Assembly (NCBI GenBank): GCA_026182355.1
Contig: JAPFBL010000084.1
Location: 9,841,501-9,905,500 of the forward strand
Reading direction: 5' to 3'
From: Hermatobates lingyangjiaoensis
Lineage: Eukaryota > Arthropoda > Insecta > Hemiptera > Hermatobatidae
DNA length: 64,000 bases
Part shown: one piece after another, positions 38,575-51,882 of the stretch
How the letters are laid out: every line of letters begins with the position of its first letter
How positions within the stretch are numbered: the stretch's first letter is position 1
The notes under the pieces: generated by a model
Database searches by the model: none
Seen by the model: the letters and a program-made list of their open reading frames with translations, nothing else
What the model was told of the DNA's origin: nothing
Program-made: the position numbers and the translations under genes

Positions 38575-39150
38575 AACCGAAAACATATAAGTTATAAGGG
38601 AGAACAAAATAGAAATAGTTACTTAACCAGGACTTAAAACACTTACTTGTACAACAACTAAAGTTAATATACACATTAAAATTAAATTAAAAATAATTAA
38701 ATTCTTAAGTAAGAATTTTGAATAGTTAAATTCTTAAAATTAAATAAGAAATCATTTCTACATACAAATATATAAGTTATATCAGAGAGCAAAATATAAA
38801 TTGTTATGTAAATTTAGAATTAAATATAATAATTTTTACATAACAGCAATAGCTTGATATACACCCAAAACGTATGTTATAGGAGAGAATAGAATAGAAG
38901 TAGTTACGAAATCAAGGACATAAAGAGAATAAAAGACTTACCTATACAACAACCATATCTTAATAAGCAGTAAAGTTAAAATAAGAATGTAATCACACTT
39001 CTTTTGTTTCGTGAGAGGTGTAATATAATCGTTTCTACCCGCAAAACATATAAGTTATATGAAAGAGTAAAATAGAAATAGTGATATAAGTCTAAAATTA
39101 AAGATAAAACATACCTACTTAACAACTATAGCTTAATATACAGTACACTT
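38575..39150 (+). repeat. array of four diverged AT-rich units
   Basis: The blocks AAAACATATAAGTTATA, GAGAACAAAATAGAAATAG and CAACAACTATAGCTTAATAT-like recur near 38580, 38765, 38868 and 39045. Unit lengths are irregular (about 100-185 bp). Confidence 0.6.
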
Positions 39151-39283
39151 GAAATACCTAAACGAAATCTAACTCCCGATAATGAAGGTCTTATTACTAG
39201 TCTCCATTCAAGATTAACACTTTGCGACAGTATTCGGTGATTTAATAGCAACTCAAGTTTGCTACCTTTTACCATAGTTTAGG

Positions 39284-40356
39284 GCAGTGGTTCTAAAACT
39301 GTTTGAATTTGGGAAGCTCTGAAGTCTACAAATCACTGAAGGTACACTGAATATGAATCTTCAAGAAATGTTATTATTAAGTCAAATACTGCGTGAAATA
39401 ATTAAAGCATTTAGAAAACTAGGCTTTCCTTTAGTTCCTTTATTCTTGTCCTCTAGAAACATGAACTTGATGAGCCTTGGCATCTTCTTCAGTGAGTGGG
39501 GCTACAGGTATGTTGGACTGTGATAGGGAGGAGGAGCTCGCATTTCTTCTTCAATACAATTACTTTTGTGTCTCTAACTTGTTTTTAATTAAGGAATAAT
39601 ACTGTTGCAAAGTGTGGAATTTTTTCTCACTGTGGAAAACACATTTTATCTTGTCATTGGTAATACCAATTCACTGCCTATATGACAAGTTTGAGGTGAG
39701 TAGTTGTTCTTCACAAGAAAATCGCTGTTACTTGTCACTCATAATAATGATGCTTCACAAAAGAAGATGAAATGCGTAAAGTGAAGATTGGTAACTGCTT
39801 TTTTATGTATGGATACATCATTCTGAATCCTTAGATAATGTTTGAGAAATCTTTTAGACAGCCTTTGAGAATCACTTTTCTAAGGGCTTACCAGATCACA
39901 ATCACTCAGGGAAGAACAATGGAAATGAGAGGGTTTTGAACAATATGAAGTTGGAATCTGTGCTTGATTTCCAATCCAGCTTCACTTTTATCAATATTAG
40001 CATCCATTACAGTAAAGAACATAATAGAAACCCGAGAGACGTCGGGTACTATTATAAGTTTAAGATATAAGCTGAATACATAAGCATGCAATTATGAGCC
40101 CACTTACCTGTGTACAGGTATCCTTTCGTCTGTACCTGCAACAAAACACACATGTTAATACTAACACAGTGGTGATGTACAATTCTATGAGTCATGGTTC
40201 TGACTAGCCATACTCAAATAATTCTGTTACTTTAGTATAATAATACATCTTTATTGTCAAACTGTGCCTTAACGAAGGTATGTAGTATATAGCTCCTGTG
40301 GTATTGTCTAACTTGCCCCCCCACCACCCCCATCACGTAACGTGATCTCATAATGA

Positions 40357-40401
<45 letters not shown>

Positions 40402-41290
40402 GTAGAATGGCACCAAGTCTTCCCTTAACCATATGTTATTAAAATTAGCAGCAGCTTCTGCATTGACCATTTTCTTACTGAATCACTCCACTACCTTATC
40501 ACTCTGTTATGAGACTTTGGTAGCTTCCAAAGAAGGTAGCGAAGGACATGTACACTCACAATAACCTTGAGGTGAAACACAAAACCACATTTAGGACAGT
40601 TTTAATAACTACACTTACTCAACTAAAGAGATTTTACTAACGATCTACTACTAACTTTACTGAAGTAGGTTAGAAGTAGGTTTCGGCTGTCATACGCTAT
40701 CATGTAGTACAAACTAATATTAATTAGGGCTAATGAATACAAGTTAATATAAGCTACGTTGTCGGTGTCTACACGAAGGCTGGTGTGAATTCAAAACCTG
40801 GGAGTAAAGCTAAGTATGAGAGAGAGGGTGTATGTAAGATGGCAGGGTCGGCCTACTATACTATATGGTTCTTTTATCAACTCTGTTGCAGTATGTTGAC
40901 TTAAACCAAGAATTTTATTTTTTTTTTTTGTGCCGGATTTAAGACTTCTGCAAGCATTCAGTTACAAATCCCTTTCAGGAAATGGCTTCAATCTGCTTCC
41001 AAATAAATGTGATACTATATAACTAACCTTTACTGCGCTATAAAGTCTTCGACAGATTTAGTGAATACACTTTCCTGTTTTTGAAGCATTGATTTCAATT
41101 CAATCAACTTGTCTTAACAAAATGATGCAAAGTATTAGTTAGTTTGTATTATGATTTATGTCTTATTGCCTTGAAGAATATATTCCTCAGCAACTGAATT
41201 AGAGTTTTTACACATCACACATAATACTTTGTTCTTGTCTGAGCTACAAAAAATATTACAATTCCCATTTTTTTTGTGTTTTTAATTACA
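39284..41290 (-). mobile_element. decayed hAT-type transposon
   Basis: One end begins CAGTGGTTCTAAAACTGTTT at 39284, the usual hAT terminal sequence. Near the other end, minus-strand frames give CSSDKNKVLCVMCKNSNSV, DKLIELKSMLQKQESVF and SHLFGSRLKPFPERDL (about 41250-40925). These resemble the BED-type zinc finger and the SHLIAKxxKPFxxG region of hAT transposases of the GTF2IRD2/ZBED5 type. Multiple stops break it. The middle is degraded and contains a (TA)n tract. The second terminus was not located with certainty. Confidence 0.6.
40362..40397 (+). repeat. (TA)n microsatellite
   Basis: About 36 bp of pure TA. Confidence 0.95.
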
Positions 41291-41754
41291 ATAATCCTTT
41301 TCAACTGATCTTTTCTTACTCATTGTTATTAAAGTTTGAATATGTTTTTTTAAATATTTTTTTATATTAATACTAATAAAACCCAAAATCCACATTATAA
41401 TTAAAAATATCATTTGCAAACGACAGATAAAGACTGAAGTTTCTAATAGCATGTGAAAACCTGTGTTGTGTTCTGATTAGATCGGCTCGCCAGCCGCTTT
41501 TCGTTTGGGCTCTTGCGACAGGACCCAGAGTCCCAATATCCATGCAGACCACATGTGCTGCCGTGTCAGTCAAAAATTCAAACTAACTACCACCGTCAAA
41601 GCTTGATATTAACTAATCATAAGTAAATTCACGTTATTAATCGAATAATTGCTTATAAATAATTCAAACTGCACACTGCAAGTATTAAACTTAACTGCAT
41701 ACAGACAACAAAAAATTACTTTTAAAAAATAAATGCATAGTAAGTGGGATATCA

Positions 41755-42180
41755 AAATTCTTGGATATATAATGTTTCATTTAGACATAATATAAATGTC
41801 TGAATGAGAGATGTTTATTAGTCTTTCATTCATGGAGGTAGATAAAGCTTGAACAATATCACACAATTGATGCATATAATATTATCTGAATTATAACAGC
41901 AGTAATAACAATTTTGTAAAATCAAAGTGATGATTTCGAGTTGCGAAATAATGTCTTACAGAAGAAAATGGCTTTTGTTCTTACAGCCAGTGGATCTCCA
42001 ACGACCAACGATATTTCCATGCACAACAGCTGAATGTCATATTTAATCATGTCATTGTCAGGTCGTCATATTTAGCTGACGACCTGATTCTGAAAAATGT
42101 CAGATACGTGTAAGAAAAAATGTCAGTGTCATCAAATTAATTACCTTTTACTATACTTTACTTACGGTAAAGTAAAATGT
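41755..42180 (-). mobile_element. family A, short internally deleted copy
   Basis: The left part matches copy 1 from ATTTAGACATAATATAAATG to CAGCCAGTGGATCTCC. It then jumps to the terminal TTTACTATACTTTACTTACG, leaving out more than 1 kb. Confidence 0.65.
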
Positions 42181-44444
42181 TTCAAACGGCTCGGTGGGCC
42201 GAGTGTTTGAACATGCCCTTCCTAAGGGTTACTACTATCCCTGCTTAGGAATCACTGCACTAAACATATTATTAAACAGATCTAGAGTTGGTGAAGTGCA
42301 AAAGTAAGGCAATCGTGATTGTTAACCCCTTAATACTAAAGATACTATTTCAGGATATTACATATATATTTAGTATAAGTATCTATAAAATAGTATTGGA
42401 GAGGAAAATATTTCTATTAAAAAAACAACTATCAAATGGTTTAAAATTGTCTTTGATATTAGTATAAATTAATTAATAGCGTTAAGAATTGACCCAACAT
42501 GGGCTACAAAGATGAAAAAATATGGATATACTAGGGGCACCATGGATAAACACGATATCTATCTCTAAGTAGTAATTTATTTCATTATTTAATCAATTAC
42601 ATCTAAGTTTCACTATGAACTTTAATTTTAAATTCAAATTAAATCCTACAAAAAAGAACACATATTTTAAGTTTGTTTGACATCGGTGAATTAAAGAGAA
42701 TTAATGAAGTTAATAGAAGTAAAGAAGGAAATTAACTCATATTTATCTTTTAATTTATTGTTTGTAGTAGACATGAAATCATAAACTTATCTATATGCAT
42801 GTAGAATAGTGCTGAGATAAAATATCACATGACATTATCCATGAACAAAGAGAAATTATGTTACCTTGGCATAATGCCTGAGTGCAGTTTACGCCATGTT
42901 TCTTTGATGAAGAGCAATCCAAGACTGACACAAAATGCGACGAACTTTAAGAGTCCAAAAGTTCATATACGCTATCCTAGGGTTGCCATCCCCACCATAA
43001 CCATTTTGTTAACCTGTTCAGTGATAAATTATATGTTTATTGCTTTGTGGTTTACAATAATAAGAAACTGAAAATAATAGTTATAATTTAAATTCAAAAT
43101 ATAACAAATTTTTTTAAAAATTACTTCCAGAAATAAGTTATTTCTAAATGATTTAACAATGGGTTTATGCTTCAATAATTTACTTCACATAAGTAAAATA
43201 TAGTGGTAATGAAAAAAATTTATTTGTAATTTTGGTAGATTTAAACGCCTTGATGTACTCTAAAGCCATTCCAGATACTGCTGTGATGATATCTTAGCGT
43301 ATGTGGGTGGGAATGATAAGTTTGATACAAAATTAGGAAATTTCCGACAAAACAGAAACTACTGTCATTTTGTACATAACATCATCACAATATTAGGTTC
43401 AACAGAAAACAAATTACGTTTTAGATACTTGGAACTCAAGACGTCAAATAATTACTTCCTTCTGTGATTACTTCTCAGAATCACATTAAGAGTAATATAA
43501 AATATCAAATAATAGCCTTTATTTAAAATAAAAGAAAAAAAATCAGCTAAAATCAAGCCAGTGCTCGAAGCAAAATTAAAAAATATGTTAGGTGTTGTTT
43601 AATTTATTAAACAGATTAATGTGTAAATATATTAAAATAAAAAATATGTGCATAATAGATTTCATTGATTTCCATGAATTTCACTTAATCGTTAATGTAA
43701 TTGGTAAATATGCACATTCATAAGAGTAATATTTAACTATTTAATATAAAGGATTATACTATGAATATAAGCTCGCTAAATGAAGGACTGACCATAAACT
43801 AAAGTATTGTGCCAAGTATAATTTGTACGTAACGTAAAAACAAACTGAAGTACTCTACATTCCACATTACTGTGGGTAAATATATTATTAAAGTCATTAA
43901 TAATCAACCTAATTAATTGATTATTTCAATGTGGATGCCTTCATTATTCAAATTATAAAGTGAATGTAATATGTATTAAATGGTAATAGATTTTTGAAAA
44001 ATCTTGCAATTAATTCTTGATTGAAAGGAGATCTTTAAACCTTCAAAACAAGTTTTTTGCAAGGGACCTGCCCTGTAAGTTCTTATTTTGAACAAGCATA
44101 AGAGTTCACATTCAAATGAATTATTGTGATGAGCCTGGAAGCATTTTCCTAATTATGATAGAAGTATAATCGGTAGTTAAAGCTGTTAAAAAAAATCTGG
44201 AATGGAAATATTAAACTTTACTTTACCTACATAAGTAAACGTTATATAGCACAAATTAATTTAAATATTAAGATTTAAATCATGAATTATAGTAATTTAC
44301 CTATATCGGTTGAAAAGACTTATTTTAAAAATAAAGACAGAGTAAATAAATATAGCAAATTAATGATTTCTTTTTACTAAAAATATTAAACTTACAACCA
44401 CTGTTCCTGTAGTAACCTGCATTGTTATGTTACAAAGTAAAAGG
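42181..44444. other. AT-rich intergenic stretch
   Basis: 42187-42262 is a GC-richer block with GGCTCGGTGGGCCGAG and an end CTTAGGAATCACTG that may be a transposon end. 43180-43330 is an old family A terminal fragment (plus orientation). 42829-43071 is an open frame without a known domain. Confidence 0.45.
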
Positions 44445-44890
44445 ACAATAACAAATTATTTCCCATTTTCTTCTTAAGAGAATGTAGTTTTCCTTTTAAA
44501 CTATTAGATCAATTTTGGAATTATTTAAATATATTAACTTTATCATTTGTACTGATTGATTAATAATATTTTGTTCTAATATTCTAAAAAAGGTTTACTA
44601 GCTCTGAAAATATATAGTTACGTATTTTTTAAAATAATTAATAACATTAAACAGCTCATAATTTTTGTTTAACAATAACAAATTATTTCACATTTTCTTC
44701 TTAAGAGAATGTAGTTTTACTTTTAAATTATTAGTTCAACTTTATTTTCAAATATATTAACTTTATCATTCGTACTGATTAATCATAATATTTTGTTCTA
44801 ATATTCTAAAAAAGGTTTATTAGCTCTGAAAATATACAGTTACGCATTTTTAAAGTAATTAATAATATTAAACAGTTCATAATTTTTGTT
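44445..44890 (+). repeat. tandem duplication, two units of 227 bp
   Basis: Unit 1 starts at 44445 and unit 2 at 44672, both with ACAATAACAAATTATTTC, TCTTCTTAAGAGAATGTAG and TTCTAATATTCTAAAAAAGG. They are similar but clearly diverged, so the duplication is not recent. Confidence 0.85.
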
Positions 44891-45900
44891 GCCTAATATA
44901 AGCTCTAAATAAAACAAACCTGTGACTACAGTTCTCCATTAAGCGTTACGCGTTCGTGAGTGCCTTAAATAAAGTTTTAATAATTTAGAAGTTTATTCAT
45001 CCAGCTTGATATTTCATTCTATGATAACTTCAGATAGTAAGTACAATTTTCATCCCAACTTATTTGTGTGGTATAATAACTACTTAAAAAGTTTAGTATT
45101 AATGGTATATGAAAATAATTAGTTAAGTACTTAATAATCACTTTCAATAAATATGGTGGGTTGATTTTAAAGTAGCATTCTTTTGGTTAACATAGTTTGT
45201 ATCTTTTTACTATAGTAAAATTTTGTGAATTAAATAATGTAAAAGCTGGTAATATGTTTAATTATTTCATGTGGCTTTGGGAGGTAATTTATGAAGAACT
45301 TCTTATGGAAATGTTTATGTCAACTCCGTAGGAATGAAATCTTACTGGAACCATTAAATTGAAGAATTCTTACAATTTTATCTTTCAACCAATATTTTGA
45401 TTATTTTTATGGGTTTTATATACAGTTAAATGTGATATCATTAAATTATGAGATGACATGTATATGAGAAATTAATGTATTACTGAAAGATGAATAATAA
45501 TTCCAGTAAAATGCCAGAAGTTGCAGATGCATTCTTTGTGGTAATTTATATAACACTTAATGATTTAGTTGCAAGTAAAAAGAGGTTTGGGCAAGAAACA
45601 ATTTTTATTTTGGTCATTCTTTAAATTAAAAGTTACCATGATTCAGTAGATGAATTGAAATGTATAAAAATACCAATCAGAATGAAAAAATGGTTTAACA
45701 TAGAGGTACTTAATAAGGTTTCCCAGAGTTGGTAAAATATTGCATCAAATGAAGAAAAGTTAAGAATATTCTAATAACAGAAATCATTAAACAGAAATGC
45801 ATATATTATCTGTTTCTTCATAACTTGTTTACATAGTAAAAATAACAGAACGTAAGTTGTATATGTTTATTAACTGTTATTAAATTAGTACATATACATA
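44891..45900. other. AT-rich intergenic stretch
   Basis: No gene, repeat family or structured motif was recognised. Confidence 0.5.
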
Positions 45901-45934
45901 TATAAATATTGATGAAAGTATCGACCGTGGAATA

Positions 45935-46310
45935 AAAACAAAACTAAAGTTTATGGGAACTCGGTGAGTTCTTCAGGTTCAAATTAAACTCTCATTGCCA
46001 ACGTTTCGGTTTTTATTTAAAACCTTTTTCATAGGCATAAGTATAAATTTTGAAAAATAAAAACTAAATATTACATTACAAATTATTTTACAAAGAAAAA
46101 TAGTTTATATAAATATTGATAAACGTATCGACCGTGGAATAGATTTTTCTATGTAAAATAATTTGTAATATAATACTTAGTTTTTCTGTTTCAAAATTTA
46201 TACTTCTGCCTATGAAAAAGGTTTTAAATAAAATCCAAAACGTTAGCAATGAGAGTTTAACTTGAACCTGAAGAACTGACAGAGTTCAGATAAACTTTAG
46301 TTTTGTTTTA
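45935..46310 (+). mobile_element. snap-back element, about 167-bp arms
   Basis: Arms 45935-46101 and 46142-46310 pair around a 40-bp centre. The minus strand of the left arm has CCTATGAA, a GGTTTT/AAAACC helix and CGAAACG (46002-46035), a degenerate hammerhead-like core. The block TATCGACCGTGGAATA also occurs twice in direct orientation (45920 and 46127). It runs into (CA)n(TA)n on the right. Penelope-like terminal repeat is the likely origin. Confidence 0.65.
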
Positions 46311-46311
46311 T

Positions 46312-46386
<75 letters not shown>
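46311..46386 (+). repeat. compound (CA)n(TA)n microsatellite
   Basis: About 20 bp of CA followed by about 55 bp of TA, between two snap-back elements. Confidence 0.95.
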
Positions 46387-46389
<3 letters not shown>

Positions 46390-46550
46390 ATTTCACATAA
46401 AAACGTGAAAAACAATCAACGATCACACCACAATATGAAATGGGAAAACAAGACAATGATCTTTCAACCGTAACAAGCGGTCTTCGTCAGAATCAAAAAC
46501 CTAAATAAACCTCAGGTTGAAAGATCTTAGTCTTGTTTTTCCATTATATA
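46383..46550 (-). mobile_element. Penelope-like terminal fragment with hammerhead core
   Basis: Same family as 22941-23090 (AAGATTTCACATAAA, GAAATGGGAAAACAAGAC, GATCTTTCAACCGTAAC), flanked by (TA)n on both sides. The right arm is interrupted by about 25 unrelated bases. Confidence 0.7.
46458..46490 (-). ncRNA. hammerhead-ribozyme-like core (best of its family)
   Basis: On the minus strand: CTGACGA, helix AGACCG-loop-CGGTT, then GAAAGATC. Both catalytic boxes (CTGANGA and GAAA) are intact. Helices I and III and the cleavage site cannot be fixed by eye. Confidence 0.5.
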
Positions 46551-46593
46551 TATATATATACACTAATTCTACAAATTATCATTTCCTTTTTTA

Positions 46594-48650
46594 TTACTTT
46601 ACTATAAGTAAAGTATAGTGATCGTTAAAAAATTCGATCTCGAGATTTTGACGGAATTACATGTTTTGAGGTCCCAGAAGTCGTTTTATGAAGTTTTTAC
46701 GATGATGTCTATGTGTGTAGCTGGGTGGGTGAGTGTGTTAGCATTGCTTGTTACCACGCTACGGTCCAGAATCTTTGATGGATCAAGTTGATATTTTACA
46801 AAAAAATGGGCCCCATAAATACAAAGATCCCTATTGTTTGGGAAGAATTATGCATGATGAGAATGTCACTTTTTTTTGCCAAAAACCGTTTTTTAGAAAA
46901 CAATTATTTCTCCTAAACTGATAACCCTAGAGTTTTGAAATTTTGACTTTACCTTTAAGGTTACAAATGGAACAGACGAAGAACATTCAGAATTTTAAAG
47001 CAACAGGAAATAATTTCTTTTCAATAAAATGTAAACATTTTGACTTATAATTCAATCTCTAACCTTGTGAAAGCGATACAAGCCATACTATTTGAAAGAT
47101 CAAAATGAAACTATGCCTAAAAATAGGACATTATGTGGAAAATGAGTTGAGATTTTTTTTTTAAAAATTACATGCGCTAAAGGGGCGTTACAGTACGATT
47201 TCTGTTTTCAGAAAATGTTTTTTTAACGCTAAACGGCTCATTAAAAAATAATTTAAATTTGACCAAAAATGGAACAAAAAATTAGCAATTCATAAAAAAA
47301 AAATCATGAAGTTTCAATTACGGGAAAGAGAATAACGCTATAAAAACTGTTTGTTTATCCTAGACTGAGAGATCACCTGCTTTACTTGTCGATTTGTTTA
47401 TATTTTTTTACATTGTTTACATTGACTTGGAAATTTTTTGAGTGAATCCACTGAGATAAAATTGATATTTATAAAGGAATAATTTAAATGTTTATTGACT
47501 TATATGAGATGTAAGAGGAATAATATTGTTACATGCCTTATATGATTATAATAATAATAATCACCGCCAATAAACATAAATAAATTACCTTTGTCTTCCA
47601 TGGCATGATGGATTTGTCTCATAAAATGCTTTAATAAATATATATATTGCACTCTTGAGCAAAACTTAATATCAGTTACAATTACGTTATCATTGTGAAT
47701 GTAGTACCTTTCCATGATATTGAAATGTAATGAATGGACTCTTTCCTCAAGAAAGAGGACTTATGTTTGTTGAGAAATATCCCAGTTTTTTTTTTACAAT
47801 TCTAGTCTAATAGTTTATATTTATTATTTTCAAAAATTAGAAGCTCCCAACTATAAAAGATTTAAATATATTGAATAGGTGGCTTTGACTTCGATTTGAG
47901 TATGTAAACTGGCTAATTACTTATATATTTTTTCTCAATATACATTCATAGCAAACTTATAACAGAGTACAGAAGGCAGGAAAAGGATAACACTCACTCA
48001 GAAAAAATTCGTATATGTGATATATGACAAAGAGGAAGGAAAATGATCTTATTAAATGCTAAGAAGCTATAAAATTCCCAGTATAATAATTCTATAAAAA
48101 AACAAAAATGCAAAAGATAATTCAAAATTGAAATCTTTCGTTTAGAGATTAATAAATGTAATTATCGTACATCTTTAATTATTAATCATCTTAAAACAAC
48201 ATTTTTTCTTCGCTGTTCATGATGTTTTTCAGTGAAAATAAGGGTATTTTCCTGTTTTAAATTTGAAAATTTTACTTTAATATTCAATGTAGAAGGGTGT
48301 CATGTAAACGATGTAAGAAATCCACTGGCTATTTGAACAAAAGCCATGTTCTCTTGTAGGAGAATATTTCGTATTAAGAAATGTTCACTTTGGTTTTTCA
48401 AAAATGTTATTACTGCTGTAGTTATACTAATGAAATTATTTGCATCAGCTGTGTGATGTACAAAAGTAAGCTTATATATTGATATGTCCTTCGTTCACTA
48501 TCTGTACTACCTCAGGAATGAAAGACTAATAATCATATCCCATTTAGATGTTTATATTATGTTTAATTGAGATGTTATATATTATATACTCAAGAAATTT
48601 GATATTAAATTACTTATAGTAAAGTTGAGTGTAGGCCACTCCAAATTTTT
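46594..48650 (+). mobile_element. dispersed repeat family A, copy 4 (longest)
   Basis: About 2.05 kb from CTTTACTATAAGTAAAG at 46600 to TTACTTATAGTAAAGTTGAG followed by GTGTAGGCCACTCC near 48640. The outer block GTGTAGGCCACTCC is shared with copy 1, so the true end lies beyond the palindrome. It contains a segment of about 470 bp (47520-47990) also present in copy 5 and partly in copy 2 but absent from copies 1 and 3. That makes the long form ancestral. Confidence 0.8.
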
Positions 48651-51600
48651 TTATATTCTTTTATTTTAAATTTTTCAAACGTTGAGACTTCTTAAAAGAG
48701 GATTTACTTAATTTGAAATTGTTATCAAAGAGGCAAATCTGTTAAGAAACAAGCAATGCAGAAACAAATATATTCTATAAATATTTATACCGTATTCTTC
48801 CAATTATAAATTTTCAGTGCTGTTCCAGATACATGAAATGTAACTTGTTTTATAATTTGTTTGTATTTAAGGATTTATTTTTTCAAAAGAACAGAATAAC
48901 TTTTACTAGATATATAATTAAAATAATTTTATTTTTCTTAAATATGTAGTAAATTAATACTAGTTTATCTTTAATTATACTAAAATATTTGTGTATAATA
49001 TATCGGAAGATAATTGAAAAATAATGCTTAATTAATGAATTTTCCTGATTATTACTGTTTTATAAACTGAGTTGTTACAAAAAGTCTCACTAGATGGCAC
49101 AACAGTTGCCTTATGAGAACATGTTACATATTCCAATGTTCTGAACATAGATATACATTATAAGAAGAAATGCAATTACTGCAGAAATGAATTCAATTCT
49201 AAATAGACGGAAAAGCTATATTCACAGCTTATTGTCCATATACGAACCACTTAGAAGACAGTTTGTGTTCAAAATTATTTAATAAATATAATTATTTATG
49301 ATTAATTAGTATTCTTTTTAAATAATATAGTAATTAGTTCAATATGATTGGTCACGTGTTATATTGTCAAAAAAAGAATTCATTTTAATTAATTAAAAGA
49401 ATTTTTTATTTAATTGGACTATTATTTATTTAAATAATGTTAAGCACTCTTGATGATATAAAACATAGTAGCTCAGAGAAATTTAAATTTATCCCTAACC
49501 ACCTAAGTAATCTTTCCTCTTTGAGCAATGAATTTGTGTTAATTTATTAAAAGAAGCAAGTTTTAGACCTCATTGGAGTCAAGGTTATGTTAGGCTCCGT
49601 CTCTCTCAAAACTCTGAGGTGTAACTGTAATCTGTCAGTTATTGTATTAGTAATTTGTAGATAAAATGTGTTTTTTTTATCAAATTTATTAACATTTGGT
49701 TATTAAATAAGGATGTTAAGTATGCCAAAGATGGCTGGCAGGATTTAGACCTTTACGAGTCACTTGTGGATGACGAGATTTGTTTAGCCATCACTAACAC
49801 TGACCTGAAGAGTATAATATATAAATGAAATTACCACATTTACCCAAGGGGCAGCCGATGTGAACGTCATTAGATCTGGGCAATCAGAAAGGCCTGAAGT
49901 CCCTGAGAGACATTTTAGAATCACAGGTATGCCCAGGAATTATTTTAAGTCATTTATATTCACTTCTATACCTACAACATTATCTGTAAATTATTTGGAG
50001 CTATTTTAGTGAACACTTTGAACTATACATATTTTGATTCAACTCACTCCTGGCTGAATTCGTAACCCAGGTTATGCAATATTTCACAGGTGTATGTATA
50101 CTTTGGTGTATGGACAGGCATTAAACCTTATGGATACATAACGGAGTACTAAATAAACTTCATTAATTAAATGAAAAGGTAATAAATAAAAGATAACTTA
50201 AATAAAAGGTCATAAATCTCAACTTCACTTTATTTACATGAAACATGCTTTTCGTAAATATATGTATGTGTACTCGTATGTGTTTCACTGTCAATTTTAG
50301 AATTTCTTGTTTTACATTTTTTTTATCTGGCCTAGTTTCACCGTCATAAATTCATTTATGAACCCCTAACTTTCATGAGTTGATGAAAGATTTCTTCAAA
50401 ATATTCATCTTCACATCATCCTTCATTCTTACATCTCTATTTGAGATGGGTTCAGTATCTTTTACCATTAACATTTTGTTTTCATCAACACTTTTAAATA
50501 TGTGTAGATTTTTATCTTCTAAGGCATTATTCACTTTAACTTCAACACTGCATAATTATGCAGTTATAATATAATTATTGTTATAATAATTATAATTATA
50601 ATTAATATTATCACTGTCTGATAATGCATCACAAGAAAAGTATTTGTAAAAATATGCATGACTAGTAAAAATACTTGTTATTTCTAGTTTATTTTTTTCT
50701 AGGCAGAACTGAAATTTAATCTTTAAGAAGATTTGAGTATGATTTAACCTTAGGTATTTGCTAATACATACAATTTTTTGTAATTTAAGAGGAAGCATTA
50801 AATTAACTATCATAAACTAGTTTATTTCCATTTTAATATCAATGATTACGTTTTTACATCGGTAGGATTTATTTAGTTTTGTTTAAAAATTGTTGAATTG
50901 ATTCTATTCTGATCATTTCTGCTACCAGTTCATTAAAATCAGCCTCTTTTAAACATTCATTTCAAACTGATTGAACCATTCAGTCGGGTTTTGTCTTTTA
51001 TAAGTTACGTACAGTTATTTTCAACCTCATGCCCTTTTGCTTCATCCTTTAAATTTAACTTTTCTTAATGTCAGTATTCTCTGAATTATTAATTTTCATT
51101 TTTAGTGAGTGGAACATCATAAAGGTTTTTTTTTTTATGAAGTATATTAAATGTTCTTGTAACTGCATTAAAGGATATAGAAATTTGAATATATCAATGA
51201 AGGAATTCAATTCAGTTTAATCGTGGAACACACAGAACGAATGTCATTTATATAGTAGTTTTTTTTTAGATTTAATAGACTTTGAAGTAGCAGAAAAGCA
51301 AAAGTATTGGGCAGTTTTTTAATCAGGGCATAAAGAAATTATTAAAAAAAAAAGAACCATCTCTGACTCCTGTAGTAGTACATTCAATCTGATGGTAATA
51401 AACTGTTTACCACCATCAAAGGCATAAGCTTTACTTTTGAGGTTGAAATCAGAAAATTTTGATTTTGACATCAGGTAACCTTAGGATAAAACTATAGACA
51501 TTGTGTCTATGGTCGAGAGCCGATCAAGGTGTCTATACTATGGTTATGATAGATGAATGGTATATTACGATATGTGAATCATTTTAATGACTGTCAAGCA

Positions 51601-51688
51601 CAGATTTAAAATAGAGTAAATAATATACATGGATATTCTAATATGAGATAAAAGTTATTAGTAATGCTACAAGACAAATTCTAGGCAC
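48651..51688. other. intergenic stretch with one possible exon-like segment
   Basis: AT-rich. 49712-49935 is GC-richer and encodes DVKYAKDGWQDLDLYESLVD, DEICLAITNTDLKSIIYK then a stop, with a second frame open after it. No family was recognised. 50570-50610 is a TAAT low-complexity tract. Confidence 0.4.
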
Positions 51689-51882
51689 TATACGAGGTGT
51701 GTAAATAAAGTAGTGAGACTGGCAACGTCGCTTTCGATCTGGCAACGCTGGAGACGCGTGGCCTTGAGTAGCGTCAGGTGCACGTGTGATGCGCCTCCAG
51801 TATGAATCTGAACTCGCCACAGTCATTTGTTTGTCCGTAGCGTTGGTTTTCGTGAAATGGTTTTTTCTTGAGCGTTTTAAAA

